Assembly (NCBI RefSeq): GCF_036632915.2
Contig: NZ_CP155552.1
Coordinates: forward strand, 2,852,001 to 2,916,000
DNA: 64,000 nucleotides
Reading direction: 5' to 3'
Source of the DNA: Faecalibacterium taiwanense
GTDB lineage: Bacteria > Bacillota > Clostridia > Oscillospirales > Ruminococcaceae
The notes under the pieces are model-generated. The model searched no databases. It saw only the letters and a program-made list of their open reading frames with translations, and had not been told where the DNA came from. The translations under genes were made by a program, and so were the position numbers. This document shows, piece by piece, positions 1-12,889 of this stretch (position 1 is the stretch's first letter; the number at the start of each line of letters is the position of its first letter).

Positions 1-1573
1 GCAGCTTTTTGCCCTGCCAGATACTTTCTTTCGTCTGCTCCACCCTGCGGCACCGGGTGAGCGTATCCTGAAAATCCGCTTCCATGTTGGCAATGCAGTC
101 GGTGCCGCGCATCCAGACCGCGTTTTCAAAGTGATGGTACAGGCTGCGGTAGTCCAGATTGATGGTGCCCGCCACAGCTTCCACGCCGTCGGCGATCACG
201 ATCTTCGCATGGGTAAAGCCGGGCTGCCACTCGCTGATCTTCACACCCGAAGAAATCAGCGCCTTGTAGTGGGTCTTGGCCAGTGCATAAACGAACCACT
301 TATCCGGCTTGCCGGGCAGGATCAGGTGCACATCCACACCGCGCTCTGCCGCAAAGCGCAGGGCCGTTTCCAGCTCGCCGTCTAAAATCAGATACGGCGT
401 GATGATATGCACATACTTCCGGGCGCGGTTGAGCATATCCATGTACACCATTTCGCCCACCCGCTCACCGTCCAGCGGGCAGTCTCCGTAGGGCACCACA
501 AAGCCCTTGGCGTTTGCTGCCGCCGGGATGGGATCGGACAGGAACTGCTCAAACTCTGGCTGGCGCTGGATGCTCCACATCTGCAAAAACAGTGCCGTCA
601 TGGAGCGCACGCCTTCGCCTTCCAGCATCAGGGCCGAGTCCTTCCAGCGGCCATACTTTTCTATGTGGTTGATGTACTCATCTGCCAGATTCACGCCGCC
701 GGTAAAGCCCACCTGGCCATCAATGACCAGAATTTTGCGGTGGTCGCGGTAGTTGTAGTGGGTGGAAACGAAGGGCGTGACCGGCGAGAACACCTTGCAC
801 TGGATGCCCAGCGCTTCCAGCCGGCTGGGGTAATCCCGCGGCAGTGTGGAGAACTCACAGGTGCCGTCATACATCACCCGCACATCCACCCCCTGCGCCG
901 CCTTGCGGGCCAGCACTTCCAGAATGCGGCCCCACATCAGGCCTTCATCCACGATGAAATATTCCAGAAAGATGTACTTTTTTGCCGTTTCCAGCTGGCG
1001 CAGCATTTCATCGAACATAGCTTCGCCGCCGTTGAAGTAGGTGGCCACCGTGTCGGCATAGACCGGAAAGCCGCCTCCCTTGCCCCGCAGATACCGTGCC
1101 AGCGGCATCGCTTCGGGTGCCTGCTCCTGCAAAAGCTCCACGGTCTGCTCATTCTGCGGCAGCTGGGCGCGGGTCTGGCCCTCCAGATCCAGCAGGCGGC
1201 GCTTCAGGGCATTGTGGCCCACATCACTTTTGGTGTACCAGAACAGCGGCACGCCCAGCACCGGCATCAGCGCTGTGACCACCAGCCATGTAATGCGCAC
1301 GCTGTTGTCCATGTCCTGATTGAGCAGATAGACCATCATTGCCGCTGTTACCAGCAGGGTGCCGCCAAAATAATGCGGCAGCAGCTCGCCGAACCACTGC
1401 AGCAGGCTGAACAGCGCGAACGCCTGTAAAAGCAGCAGAACCAGCACTAGGCCAAAACGGCTGAAAATAGCGTGTACCACGCCCTTCTGTCCCCGTTTGA
1501 GCAGGCGGATGCCGCCATCCTCAAACACCCGGACCTTGTCCTTCATATTTTGCTGAAATTGTTTTTTCTGCAT
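1..1573 (-). CDS. cls: Cardiolipin synthase, C-terminal end cut by window edge
   Basis: Phospholipase D-superfamily enzyme that condenses two phosphatidylglycerols into cardiolipin at the membrane. Translating the minus strand gives both HKD motifs: HRKILVIDG (around 725-700) and HAKIVIADG (around 208-182), the latter followed by GTINLDYRS. The N-terminus has two hydrophobic segments (VLVLLLLQAFALF and an ITWLVVTALMPVLGVPLFWY region), as in clostridial Cls. ATG at 1573 was chosen because an AAGGA lies about 8 nt upstream; another ATG at 1578 is out of frame. About 524 codons are present, close to the usual length of about 500, so only a few C-terminal residues are probably missing. Transcribed divergently from udk. 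Confidence 0.93.
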   Translation of the reverse strand, partial: MQKKQFQQNMKDKVRVFEDGGIRLLKRGQKGVVHAIFSRFGLVLVLLLLQAFALFSLLQWFGELLPHYFGGTLLVTAAMMVYLLNQDMDNSVRITWLVVTALMPVLGVPLFWYTKSDVGHNALKRRLLDLEGQTRAQLPQNEQTVELLQEQAPEAMPLARYLRGKGGGFPVYADTVATYFNGGEAMFDEMLRQLETAKKYIFLEYFIVDEGLMWGRILEVLARKAAQGVDVRVMYDGTCEFSTLPRDYPSRLEALGIQCKVFSPVTPFVSTHYNYRDHRKILVIDGQVGFTGGVNLADEYINHIEKYGRWKDSALMLEGEGVRSMTALFLQMWSIQRQPEFEQFLSDPIPAAANAKGFVVPYGDCPLDGERVGEMVYMDMLNRARKYVHIITPYLILDGELETALRFAAERGVDVHLILPGKPDKWFVYALAKTHYKALISSGVKISEWQPGFTHAKIVIADGVEAVAGTINLDYRSLYHHFENAVWMRGTDCIANMEADFQDTLTRCRRVEQTKESIWQGKKL

Positions 1574-1611
1574 GGCATTTTCCTTATCTCACACATTTGC
1601 AGCCCTGGGGC

Positions 1612-1640
1612 TGTAAAAATGTGCCGGTTTGTGTTATGAT
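1612..1640 (+). promoter_or_regulatory. Possible promoter of uridine kinase
   Basis: TGTAAA, 17-nt spacer, TATGAT on the plus strand, in the divergent gap between cls and udk. The -35 match is weak. Confidence 0.35.
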
Positions 1641-1756
1641 GTACAGGAACAAACCCGCCCGGCGCTGTGTCCCGGACAGGCAGCTTTGCACCTATTATAA
1701 TCCATTCCTGCCCTTTTTTCCACCCAAAGCGGCAGGATGATGCAGGAGGGACCCCT

Positions 1757-2386
1757 ATGAATAATCTGATCATTGGCATTGCAGGCGGCTCCGGCAGCGG
1801 CAAGACCACCCTTGCTCTGCGGCTGAAGGAGCGTTTTGGCGAGGATGAAGTGCGCCTGATCTCCCACGACAGCTATTACAAGCGCCACGACGAGCTGCCC
1901 TTTGAGGAGCGCTGCAAGCTGAACTACGACCACCCGGATGCTTTTGACAACGCTTTGCTGATCTACCATCTGCAGGAGCTGAAGGCAGGCCGCGCCATCG
2001 ACTGCCCGGTGTACGACTACTCCAACCACAACCGCAGCGACAAGGTACAGCACATTGAGCCCGCACCGGTTCTGATCGTGGAAGGCATCCTGCCCTTTGT
2101 GGAGCCGGAGCTGTGCGCCCTATTCGACTACAAGATCTATGTGGACACCGATGCCGACGAGCGCATCCTGCACCGTCTGGTACGCGACGTAAAGGAGCGC
2201 GGCCGCAGTCTGGACAGCGTGATCGAGCAGTACCTGACTACCGTCAAGCCTATGCACGAAGCCTTTGTGGAACCCAGCAAGCGCAACGCAGACATCATTG
2301 TACCCAACGGCGGCGAGAACACCGCTGCGGTGGAGATGCTGGCCCATCACATCCGCAACCTGATCGAGAAGGCAAATATGATGTAA
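1757..2386 (+). CDS. udk: Uridine kinase
   Basis: ATP/GTP-dependent phosphorylation of uridine and cytidine to UMP/CMP (pyrimidine salvage, cytosol). The 209-residue protein opens MNNLIIGIAGGSGSGKTT, whose GGSGSGKTT is the Walker A loop; ISHDSYYK and NYDHPDAFD are the conserved uridine kinase substrate motifs, and LIVEGIL follows. Length is typical. The start at 1757 sits 6 nt after AGGAGGG; in-frame codons further upstream have no ribosome site. It is a single gene followed by a hairpin terminator shared with the convergent atp operon. Confidence 0.95.
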   Translation: MNNLIIGIAGGSGSGKTTLALRLKERFGEDEVRLISHDSYYKRHDELPFEERCKLNYDHPDAFDNALLIYHLQELKAGRAIDCPVYDYSNHNRSDKVQHIEPAPVLIVEGILPFVEPELCALFDYKIYVDTDADERILHRLVRDVKERGRSLDSVIEQYLTTVKPMHEAFVEPSKRNADIIVPNGGENTAAVEMLAHHIRNLIEKANMM

Positions 2387-2470
2387 CGTCTTTACGATTT
2401 AAATGCCCTCCGCATTCGCTCTGGGCATATTCAGCGGAAATCTTATTTTTAGTTTCATCATGCACGCAAA

Positions 2471-2512
2471 AGGAGCCACTGCACAGGTTGTGCAATGGCT
2501 CCTTTTCTTTTG
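2471..2512. terminator. Bidirectional terminator between udk and atpC
   Basis: AGGAGCCA and TGGCTCCT arms with further pairing of TGCACA/TGTGCA, followed by T-rich sequence on the plus strand and A-rich sequence upstream. It lies exactly between two convergent genes. Confidence 0.8.
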
Positions 2513-2514
2513 TT

Positions 2515-2913
2515 TTAGTGGATAGAGGTACGCACCAGTGCGCGCTTGAGACGCGCCTGAGCCAGCTCGTAGTCCCGCTTGTCGAGGTTCTTCTGCGCAA
2601 GGATCTCCTCCGCGCGCTTCTTGGAAGCCTCGGCGCGGGCCTGATCGATCTCCTCGGCCCACTCCCATGTGGTGGCGACCAGACGCACTTCGCCATCCAG
2701 CACGCTCAGCAGCCCGCCCATGCAGGCGGCGCGGCGGCGCTGGCCCTCGGCATCCACGATATGGGCTTCGCCCATGCCCAGCGCGGTGCAGTAATCCCCG
2801 TGTTTGGCAAGGATGGCCAGATCGCCGTCAATGGCGCGGCAGACGATGCGCTCGGCCTGCCCGTCAAAGGCGCAGCCGTCCGGCGTGACCACCGTCAGAT
2901 GAAAGGTCGTCAT
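2515..2913 (-). CDS. atpC: ATP synthase F1 subunit epsilon
   Basis: Central-stalk subunit coupling rotation to the gamma subunit and damping ATP hydrolysis. At 132 residues it has the usual size. The N-terminal beta-sandwich starts MTTFHLTVVTPDG and includes GDLAILAKHGDYCTALG; the C-terminal half is a helical hairpin rich in Ala, Lys and Glu. Last gene of the atp operon, 3 nt after the atpD stop and just before a terminator. Confidence 0.95.
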   Translation of the reverse strand: MTTFHLTVVTPDGCAFDGQAERIVCRAIDGDLAILAKHGDYCTALGMGEAHIVDAEGQRRRAACMGGLLSVLDGEVRLVATTWEWAEEIDQARAEASKKRAEEILAQKNLDKRDYELAQARLKRALVRTSIH

Positions 2914-2916
2914 GGT

Positions 2917-4314
<1,398 letters not shown>

Positions 4315-4337
4315 CTACAACTCCTTTTTGATAGGTT

Positions 4338-5186
4338 TTAAATCTCCGCGCCGGCCACGATCTCGGTGATCTCCTGCGTGATGGCAGCCTGACGGGCACG
4401 GTTATAATACAGGTTCAAATGGTCGATCATCTCACCGGCGTTCTTGGTGGCGGCATCCATGGCAGTGCGGCGGGCGGCAAGCTCACTTGCTACGCTCTCG
4501 CACACGGCACCGTAGACGATGCCTGCCACATACTCCGGGATGATCGCGCTGAATACTTCCTCGCTGCTGGGCTTGTACAGGATCTGGCTGCGGCGGGCAT
4601 CCGCCTTCTGCTGCTCGGTAGGTTCGATGGACAGCGGCAGCACCTCCATGGTGGCTGCGGTCTGGGTCATCATGGAATCGAACCGGGTGTAGCAGATCTT
4701 TACCGCATCGTACTCGCCCTTGAGATATCCTTCCGTGATCTGGCGGGACAGCTGGAAGCACTCGCCCACCGAGACATCTGCCGCCAGCAGCACCTCCTGC
4801 GTGAACAGAGGCACCTCGTGATGGACGAAATACTCTGCCGAGCGCTTGCCGATGGGCAGCACCAGCACTTCGCCTTCTTCGGCCCCGGCCTGCTTGAGCA
4901 CGTTGGAATTGTATCCACCGGCAAGGCCGCGGTCGCCTGCGATCACGATGAGCAGGGTGCGCTTCACTTCGTCACGGCGCAGGTAGGGGTTGCGGGCGCG
5001 GGGGTCGGCCGCGGCGATCTTGGTCAAAGTCTCATGCAGCGTTTCAAAGTAGGGGCGGCTGTGCTCCACCCGTTCCTTGGCGCGGCGCATTTTGGAGGAA
5101 GCCACCAGTTCCATTGCCTTGGTGATCTGCATGGTGCTCTCTACGCTTTTGATGCGCAGCTTGATGTCTTTCATGGAACCAGCCAT
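4338..5186 (-). CDS. atpG: ATP synthase F1 subunit gamma
   Basis: Rotor shaft of F1. 282 residues with the conserved N-terminal helix (MKDIKLRIKSVESTMQITKA) and the C-terminal helix (ARQAAITQEITEIVAGA). The start at 5186 is preceded by AAGGAGG in the short gap after atpA. Confidence 0.97.
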   Translation of the reverse strand: MAGSMKDIKLRIKSVESTMQITKAMELVASSKMRRAKERVEHSRPYFETLHETLTKIAAADPRARNPYLRRDEVKRTLLIVIAGDRGLAGGYNSNVLKQAGAEEGEVLVLPIGKRSAEYFVHHEVPLFTQEVLLAADVSVGECFQLSRQITEGYLKGEYDAVKICYTRFDSMMTQTAATMEVLPLSIEPTEQQKADARRSQILYKPSSEEVFSAIIPEYVAGIVYGAVCESVASELAARRTAMDAATKNAGEMIDHLNLYYNRARQAAITQEITEIVAGAEI

Positions 5187-5203
5187 GCGTTACGCCTCCT
5201 TCC

Positions 5204-6724
<1,521 letters not shown>

Positions 6725-6775
6725 CTTTGTTTGTTCACCACTCAATTCTTAAAAATCTTTCGGGTGGAAATTCGA

Positions 6776-7315
6776 TCACAGTGTCACGGAAGCAATATCC
6801 CTGCGCAGGGCGGACAGACGGTTCTGCACCGTGCCGTCCAGCTCGGTGCCTTCGATATCCAGCCGGATGCCGCCCAGCACTGCCGGATCGACCTTTGTTT
6901 TCAGGTCGATGGTCTTGCCGGTGAGCTTTTCCAGCTTTTCGTGCAGGCTCTTTGCCTGCTGCTCCGTCATTGCCACTGCAGTGGTCGCCGTTGCTTCCAG
7001 AATGCCGTGCGCCTGATTGTAGCGCACACGGTAAGCCCGTGCACAGCCGGACAGCTCCCGCAGGGTGCCCTTCTCGCACAGGATCTTCAAAAAGTTCAGC
7101 ACATAGAGGTGGACCTGATCCCGCAGTGCTTCATCCAGCAGGCCGCAGCGCTCTCTTTTGGGGATGCTGGGGGTGCTGAGCAGATGCAGGTAGTCCGGGT
7201 TTGCCTTAAAAAGCGCCACGGCTTCGTCCAGCTCACCCAGAATGCGGGCCTCCAGCCCTTCCTCCGCCGCCAGATCGTACAGGCTTCCGCCGTACATCCT
7301 TGCAGTCTCGGTCAT
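6776..7315 (-). CDS. atpH: ATP synthase F1 subunit delta
   Basis: Peripheral-stalk subunit joining F1 to subunit b. 179 residues, starting MTETARMYGGSLYDLA, with the OSCP/delta C-terminal pattern GIRLDIEGTELDGTVQNRL. Its ATG overlaps the atpF stop by 4 nt (ATGA), so translation is probably coupled. Confidence 0.94.
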   Translation of the reverse strand: MTETARMYGGSLYDLAAEEGLEARILGELDEAVALFKANPDYLHLLSTPSIPKRERCGLLDEALRDQVHLYVLNFLKILCEKGTLRELSGCARAYRVRYNQAHGILEATATTAVAMTEQQAKSLHEKLEKLTGKTIDLKTKVDPAVLGGIRLDIEGTELDGTVQNRLSALRRDIASVTL

Positions 7316-7818
7316 GATGCTTCACCCACATTTTTGATAAATTCGTCGATCAGATCCTTGTGGTCCTTCTCGCTGATCTCACGCTCCACCACCTTGGAGG
7401 CGATCTCCATGGCGATGCCGCCGATCTCGTCCTTGACCTCGTTCACGGCCTTCTTGCGCTCCTGCGCAATGTCGGCTTCGGCTTTCTGCTTGAGGGCAGC
7501 AGCCTGCGCGCGGGCCTCGCCCACGATCTCTTCGCCGCGGGCGGTAGCCGTCTTCTGCGCATTGGCAACGATCTCGTTGGCCTCGGTGCGGGCATTCTGC
7601 AGGTTCTGCTCGTACTCTGCCTTCATGGCTTCGGCTTCGGTGCGCAGCTTGGTGGCATCGGCGATCTGGCTGTCTGCCTTCGCCTTGCGCTCTGCGATCA
7701 CGTTTTTGACCGGATTCAGCAGGAACTTTTTGAAGATGAACAGCTGGATCATCAGGTTGCAGATCTGGGCCAGAAAGGTCCAGCCGTCCAGCGTGATCAA
7801 CGCCTGGTACAGTTCCAT
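7312..7818 (-). CDS. atpF: ATP synthase Fo subunit b
   Basis: Peripheral-stalk subunit: one N-terminal membrane segment (WTFLAQICNLMIQLFIFKKF) and a long charged coiled coil rich in Ala, Glu and Lys. 168 residues, usual length. Lies between atpE and atpH. Confidence 0.95.
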   Translation of the reverse strand: MELYQALITLDGWTFLAQICNLMIQLFIFKKFLLNPVKNVIAERKAKADSQIADATKLRTEAEAMKAEYEQNLQNARTEANEIVANAQKTATARGEEIVGEARAQAAALKQKAEADIAQERKKAVNEVKDEIGGIAMEIASKVVEREISEKDHKDLIDEFIKNVGEAS

Positions 7819-7854
7819 AAGCGTCTCCTTTCGTTATTTTGTAAAAGGTTCCGC

Positions 7855-8933
<1,079 letters not shown>

Positions 8934-8936
8934 TTG

Positions 8937-9437
8937 TTACGTTTCACCCCCTTCGTCACGGGGTTCAGCTTCCGGCTCCGGTGCGGGTTCGGGGTCGTCC
9001 TCCACAGAGACGTCCACCGAAGGCCCGGCCGGTGCAAGAGGCTTGTACTTGCCGGTTATTTGCAGGTAGTAGATCGTAACGCGCGGGAAAAGCAGGGGCA
9101 GAACACCGGCAAACGGCTGGAACACCGGTGCCCCGATGGCAACGATGATCCACACCGCCTGCAAAAGCATCCGGACATTGTAGGAAGCCTGCAATGTCGC
9201 TTTGCGCCGTTTCTCATCCTGCTCGTCGATGACCTTCTGGCACACGAGGCAGATGCCCGCAAAGTTGCCGATGGCCACGGCCGCGCCGATGAGACTGCCC
9301 AGAACAACAGTGTAATCAAATTTCACCCAGCCAACCAGGTGCAGAGCTGCAAAGATCACCCACATGACGGCGGTACAGATGGCCGTGCCGCAGGCGATGC
9401 GGGTCAGCTCCTTTTTGGATTCCGGCTGCAGTTTCAT
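8937..9437 (-). CDS. ATP synthase subunit I-like membrane protein
   Basis: 166 residues with four hydrophobic segments, the position and topology of AtpI, which assists c-ring assembly or Mg2+ supply in other bacteria. The ATG at 9437 (MKLQPESKKELTR) is preceded by AGGAGG at about 9 nt. The C-terminus is an acidic Pro/Glu tail (EDDPEPAPEPEAEPRDEGGE), unlike classical AtpI. The assignment rests mainly on topology and operon position. Confidence 0.75.
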   Translation of the reverse strand: MKLQPESKKELTRIACGTAICTAVMWVIFAALHLVGWVKFDYTVVLGSLIGAAVAIGNFAGICLVCQKVIDEQDEKRRKATLQASYNVRMLLQAVWIIVAIGAPVFQPFAGVLPLLFPRVTIYYLQITGKYKPLAPAGPSVDVSVEDDPEPAPEPEAEPRDEGGET

Positions 9438-9459
9438 AAAGGGAAACCTCCTGTTAAGT

Positions 9460-9720
9460 TTACTGATGCGAGTTGAACCCCACCCGCTTTGGTTTTTCCT
9501 TTTTGGTGCGGTCCATGTGTTCCTTTGCAAAATACCAGAAGTTCTGTGCCCCGGCAGCAAGCCCCAGCAGGATGGCCGGCAGGAATACCCATTCCGGCCA
9601 GCTCCAGTTGTTCACCGCCCACCATGCACCGCCCAGACACATGACCAGCGGCAGCAGCATATTCAGGCCCAGCTGGGTCAGCCAGACAAGATCCTCCAGT
9701 GCCTTATACCAGCCCTTCAA
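9460..9720 (-). CDS. AtpZ/AtpI-type small membrane protein, first gene of atp operon
   Basis: Two hydrophobic helices (LGLNMLLPLVMCLGGAWWAV and WVFLPAILLGLAAGAQNFWY) match the F1Fo-associated AtpZ family (ATPase_gene1), thought to help assembly or cation transport. I chose TTG at 9720 (MKGWYKALEDL, 86 residues) because GGGAGG lies 9 nt upstream; an ATG at 9798 would add 26 residues but overlaps the likely transcript start. Promoter at 9815-9843. Confidence 0.7.
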   Translation of the reverse strand: MKGWYKALEDLVWLTQLGLNMLLPLVMCLGGAWWAVNNWSWPEWVFLPAILLGLAAGAQNFWYFAKEHMDRTKKEKPKRVGFNSHQ

Positions 9721-9814
9721 CCTGCGTTTCCTCCCTGTGTGATGTGCCTTTGCAAAAGCCAGATTCTGGATTCTTTGCCAAGGATTTGCAATCAGCAAAA
9801 AATCTTATAACGAT

Positions 9815-9843
9815 AGTATAATTCAAACCGATCGTTTTTTCAA
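9815..9843 (-). promoter_or_regulatory. Promoter of the atp operon
   Basis: On the minus strand: TTGAAA, 17-nt spacer, TATACT. Correctly placed about 95 nt before the TTG start at 9720. Confidence 0.8.
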
Positions 9844-9991
9844 TCAATTTTCCACTGTTTTCTTGTAAAATTTCATAGTTTGTTTACACTAATGCCGTAA
9901 CTGTACGCCCTGTATGGAGTTTGTGCGTCTGCGGGCGCATCAATACCAAAAGTTTGATGGATCTGTTGTGCAGAATGCAAAAAACGGGCGA

Positions 9992-10112
9992 ACCCTCTCA
10001 GGCGCTGACGCGCCAGCTCTCCCGAAGGGCGAGCTTTTATGCATCTTTCGGGCAGCACAAATAAAGCTCCCCCTTCCGGGGGAGCTGCTGAGCGAAGCGA
10101 AGCTGAGAGGGT
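9992..10112. repeat. Intergenic palindromic repeat element
   Basis: Terminal inverted repeats ACCCTCTCAG (9992-10001) and CTGAGAGGGT (10103-10112) enclose about 100 bp with internal complementary blocks (AGCTCCCCC/GGGGGAGCT). There is no credible gene inside. It resembles a small non-autonomous (MITE- or REP-like) element and has the same architecture as 39975-40108. The remaining gap 9844-9991 shows no gene. Confidence 0.7.
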
Positions 10113-10116
10113 CACA

Positions 10117-10152
10117 CAAAAAAGCCGCCCGGCTCTTTGGGAACCGGGCGGC
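10117..10152 (-). terminator. Terminator of the glycogen operon
   Basis: On the minus strand GCCGCCCGG and CCGGGCGGC pair around an 11-nt loop and are followed by a run of seven T. It lies 24 nt after the glgA stop. Confidence 0.85.
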
Positions 10153-10176
10153 AGCCGTTATGCAGTTTTCAGGACA

Positions 10177-11595
10177 TTACCAGAGGTTTGCGGTCTCGTT
10201 GTACAGGCCCTCATAGCTCTTGGCGGAGACATCCCAGCTGAAGTCGCACTCCATGCAGTGGTGCACGAGGTTCTTCCAGTTCTCCTTGTCATAGTAAGCA
10301 TTCTGTGCGTTGCAGCAGGCCACATACAGCTCGTGGGCATTGTAGCCCGCAAAGGTAAAGCCGTTGCCCTCACCCATGGTGCTGTCGTGGATGGAGTCGC
10401 GCAGACCGCCGGTCTCGCGGACGATGGGAGGCGTGCCGTAGCGGCAGGCCACCATCTGTGCCAGACCGCAGGGCTCGCTCTTGGAAGGCATGATGAAGGC
10501 ATCTGCGCCTGCGTAGATCTCCTGCGACAGGGCCGGCTCGAAGCCGATGTAGGTGCCAACGCGGCCCGGGTGGCGTGCGCACAGGTCGGAGAAGAAGTTC
10601 TCGTACTGGCTCTCGCCGCTGCCCAGAATGACCAGCTCGATGCCGCGATCCACCAGGCCATCGGCGATGCTCTGCACCAGATCAAAGCCCTTCATGCCGA
10701 CCATGCGGCTGACCATGGCAAAGACGGGGCTGCCGTCCTTGTTCAGGCCGAACTTATCCTGCAGGGCTTCCTTGCACTTTGCCTTGCCCTCTTCAAAGTT
10801 GGTGATGTCGTAGTTGAAGGGGATGTTCTTATCCGTAGCGGGATCGTTGGAATCGGTATCGATGCCGTTCAGGATGCCGCACAGCTTGTACTGCTTCTCG
10901 CGCAGCAGAGCGTCCAGACCATAGCTGAACCACGGGTCGAGGATCTCCATGGCATAGGTGGGGCTGACGGTCGTGATCTTATCGGCAGTCTCGAAAGCAC
11001 CCTTCATGAAGTTTGCGCAGCCGTCGTACTCTACGATGTGCTGGTCGCGGCGGCCGATGCCGCAGGTGTCCTCCAGAATGTCGGTGCCGTACTTGCCCTG
11101 ATAAGCAATATTATGGATGGTGAAGATGGTCTTGATGCGGTTGAACTTATCCAGATGGCGATAGTACAGGTTCAGGTACACCGGCACCAGAGCGGTCTGC
11201 CAGTCGTTGCAGTTGATGATATCGGGGGTGAAATCGATGTAGAACAGGGTCTCTAAAACGGCGCGGGAGAAGAAGGCGAAACGCTCGCCGTCATCATAGA
11301 AGCCGTACAGGCCGCGGCGCTTGAAGTAATACTCGTTGTCCAGGAAGTAGTAGGTCACGCCGTTCCGCTCGGTCTTGAACAGGCCGCAGTACTGGCTGCG
11401 CCAGCCCACGGGGACGGAATAATTGGTCACGTACTCCAGCGTATCACGGAACTTCAAATCGCCGTACAGGGGCATAATGACGCGGGCATCCACGCCGTCC
11501 TTGACCAGAGCCTTGGGCAGGGCACCCGCAACGTCGGCCAGACCGCCGGACTTTGCAAAAGGGGCAGCTTCCGAAGCAGCATACAGGATTCTCAT
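10177..11595 (-). CDS. glgA: Glycogen synthase (ADP-glucose)
   Basis: GT5 transferase extending alpha-1,4-glucan from ADP-glucose. 472 residues. The N-terminal KSGGLADVAGALP loop (ADP-glucose binding) and the C-terminal PSKSEPCGLAQMVACRYG segment with its catalytic Glu are intact. ATG at 11595 (MRILYAASEAAPFAK) is the conserved N-terminus and is preceded by GGAAGGAG. Last gene of the glg operon. Confidence 0.97.
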   Translation of the reverse strand: MRILYAASEAAPFAKSGGLADVAGALPKALVKDGVDARVIMPLYGDLKFRDTLEYVTNYSVPVGWRSQYCGLFKTERNGVTYYFLDNEYYFKRRGLYGFYDDGERFAFFSRAVLETLFYIDFTPDIINCNDWQTALVPVYLNLYYRHLDKFNRIKTIFTIHNIAYQGKYGTDILEDTCGIGRRDQHIVEYDGCANFMKGAFETADKITTVSPTYAMEILDPWFSYGLDALLREKQYKLCGILNGIDTDSNDPATDKNIPFNYDITNFEEGKAKCKEALQDKFGLNKDGSPVFAMVSRMVGMKGFDLVQSIADGLVDRGIELVILGSGESQYENFFSDLCARHPGRVGTYIGFEPALSQEIYAGADAFIMPSKSEPCGLAQMVACRYGTPPIVRETGGLRDSIHDSTMGEGNGFTFAGYNAHELYVACCNAQNAYYDKENWKNLVHHCMECDFSWDVSAKSYEGLYNETANLW

Positions 11596-11680
11596 AGGAT
11601 CGCTCCTTCCATATAGTGGGATATTTTCGTTCTCCCCCACCGCCCTTGCAGGCAGCACGAACCATTTTTACAAAAGAGCA

Positions 11681-11706
11681 GGCGGGGGCACACAGATGCC
11701 CCCGCC
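11681..11706 (-). terminator. Intercistronic hairpin between glgD and glgA
   Basis: GGCGGGGGCA and TGCCCCCGCC form a perfect 10-bp stem with a 6-nt loop; a short T-rich stretch follows on the minus strand. It may partly terminate or process the transcript between glgD and glgA. A second small GC hairpin (CCCCTCT/AGAGGGG) lies beside it. Confidence 0.5.
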
Positions 11707-11761
11707 CCTCTCAAGAGGGGCTACCGGGGAGGAAGCCGCCCCTATGGATAACTCAGTAAAA

Positions 11762-12889
11762 TCAGACGGTGTGCTTCTTCTGCACGTACACCGGGAAGCT
11801 CTCGGTGCCGGACAGCTTCTTGCCGGCGGTGATCTTTACGTTCTTATCGGTAACAACGCAGTCCAGCTCGGCATTGGCTTCCACCACCGTATCCTGCATG
11901 AGCACGCAGTTCTTGACGACGGCACCCTTCTTGACCTTGACGCCGCGGAACAGCACACAGTTCTCCACCGTGCCTTCGATCACGCAGCCGTCGGCCAGAA
12001 TGGAGTCGGTCACCTTGCAGCCCGGCACATAGCGGGTGGGGTTGTCGTCGCGGATCTTGGTGTAGACCGGGCTCTTCTTGGGGAACAGCTTTTCCAGATT
12101 CTCGTCATCGGTCAGCTTGAGGTTCTCGTCGAAGTAGCTCTTCATGTCACAGACATGTGCCACATAGCCGGTGTACTCCAGAGCGTGGATGTTCAGGATG
12201 TTGACATTGTGGGCCAGAATATCGCGCTCGAAGTAGATCAGGCCGCGGGAGGTCGCATCCCGGACCAGCTTGAGCAGGGTCTCGCGCTCCAGAACATAGA
12301 TGTTCAGGTCAAGGTTCTGCACGCCGGGGCGGTAATCGTTGAACAGCAGCTCGGTCACACGGCCGTCGGCATCAACGGTCAGGGTGTAGTTGTCATTCTT
12401 GCGGCCCTCGGGGATCTCGGTCTTCTGGTAAGCGACGGTCACATCGGCACCGCTTGCCTGATGAGCAGCCAGCAGAGCGTTGAAGTCGTAGTTCAGGGCA
12501 ACGTTGGCATCGCTCATGACCACGTACTTTTCCTTCTGGTTCTCCAGGAAGTTCATGATGGAGCCCAGAGCTTCCACACGGCCGGAATAGATGCGCACGC
12601 CCTTCTCAGCGAAAGGCGGCACGATGTTCAGGCCGCCGTGACGGCGGGCCATATCCCACTCACGGCCGGTGCCCAGATGATCCATCAGGGAGTGGTAGTT
12701 CTTGCGCACCACGATGGAGACATTGGAGATACCGCAGTTTGCCATGCTGGACAGAACAAAGTCCACCATACGGTAGCGGCCCGCGAAGGGGATCGAAGCC
12801 ATTGCGCGCTCGGTCACCAGCTCGGGGACGGTATTATCATAACTGTTGGGGAAAATAATACCCAACGCATTGGTGTTCTGGCTCAGCAT
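11762..12889 (-). CDS. glgD: Glucose-1-phosphate adenylyltransferase, GlgD-type subunit
   Basis: Second, regulatory-type subunit of ADP-glucose pyrophosphorylase found in Firmicutes. 375 residues with a nucleotidyltransferase fold ([20 protein letters not shown]) and a C-terminal left-handed beta-helix of hexapeptide repeats. Its N-terminus lacks the GGRGSRL pyrophosphorylase signature of GlgC. Overlaps the end of glgC by 7 nt. Confidence 0.93.
   Translation of the reverse strand: MLSQNTNALGIIFPNSYDNTVPELVTERAMASIPFAGRYRMVDFVLSSMANCGISNVSIVVRKNYHSLMDHLGTGREWDMARRHGGLNIVPPFAEKGVRIYSGRVEALGSIMNFLENQKEKYVVMSDANVALNYDFNALLAAHQASGADVTVAYQKTEIPEGRKNDNYTLTVDADGRVTELLFNDYRPGVQNLDLNIYVLERETLLKLVRDATSRGLIYFERDILAHNVNILNIHALEYTGYVAHVCDMKSYFDENLKLTDDENLEKLFPKKSPVYTKIRDDNPTRYVPGCKVTDSILADGCVIEGTVENCVLFRGVKVKKGAVVKNCVLMQDTVVEANAELDCVVTDKNVKITAGKKLSGTESFPVYVQKKHTV

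Noticed and set aside
407..1429. Plus-strand frame of 340 codons opposite cls
   Set aside because: Both HKD motifs lie on the minus strand; composition of the plus frame is shadow-like.
9873..10115. Minus-strand frame of 80 codons
   Set aside because: Falls inside the palindromic repeat element and the atp promoter region; no ribosome site.
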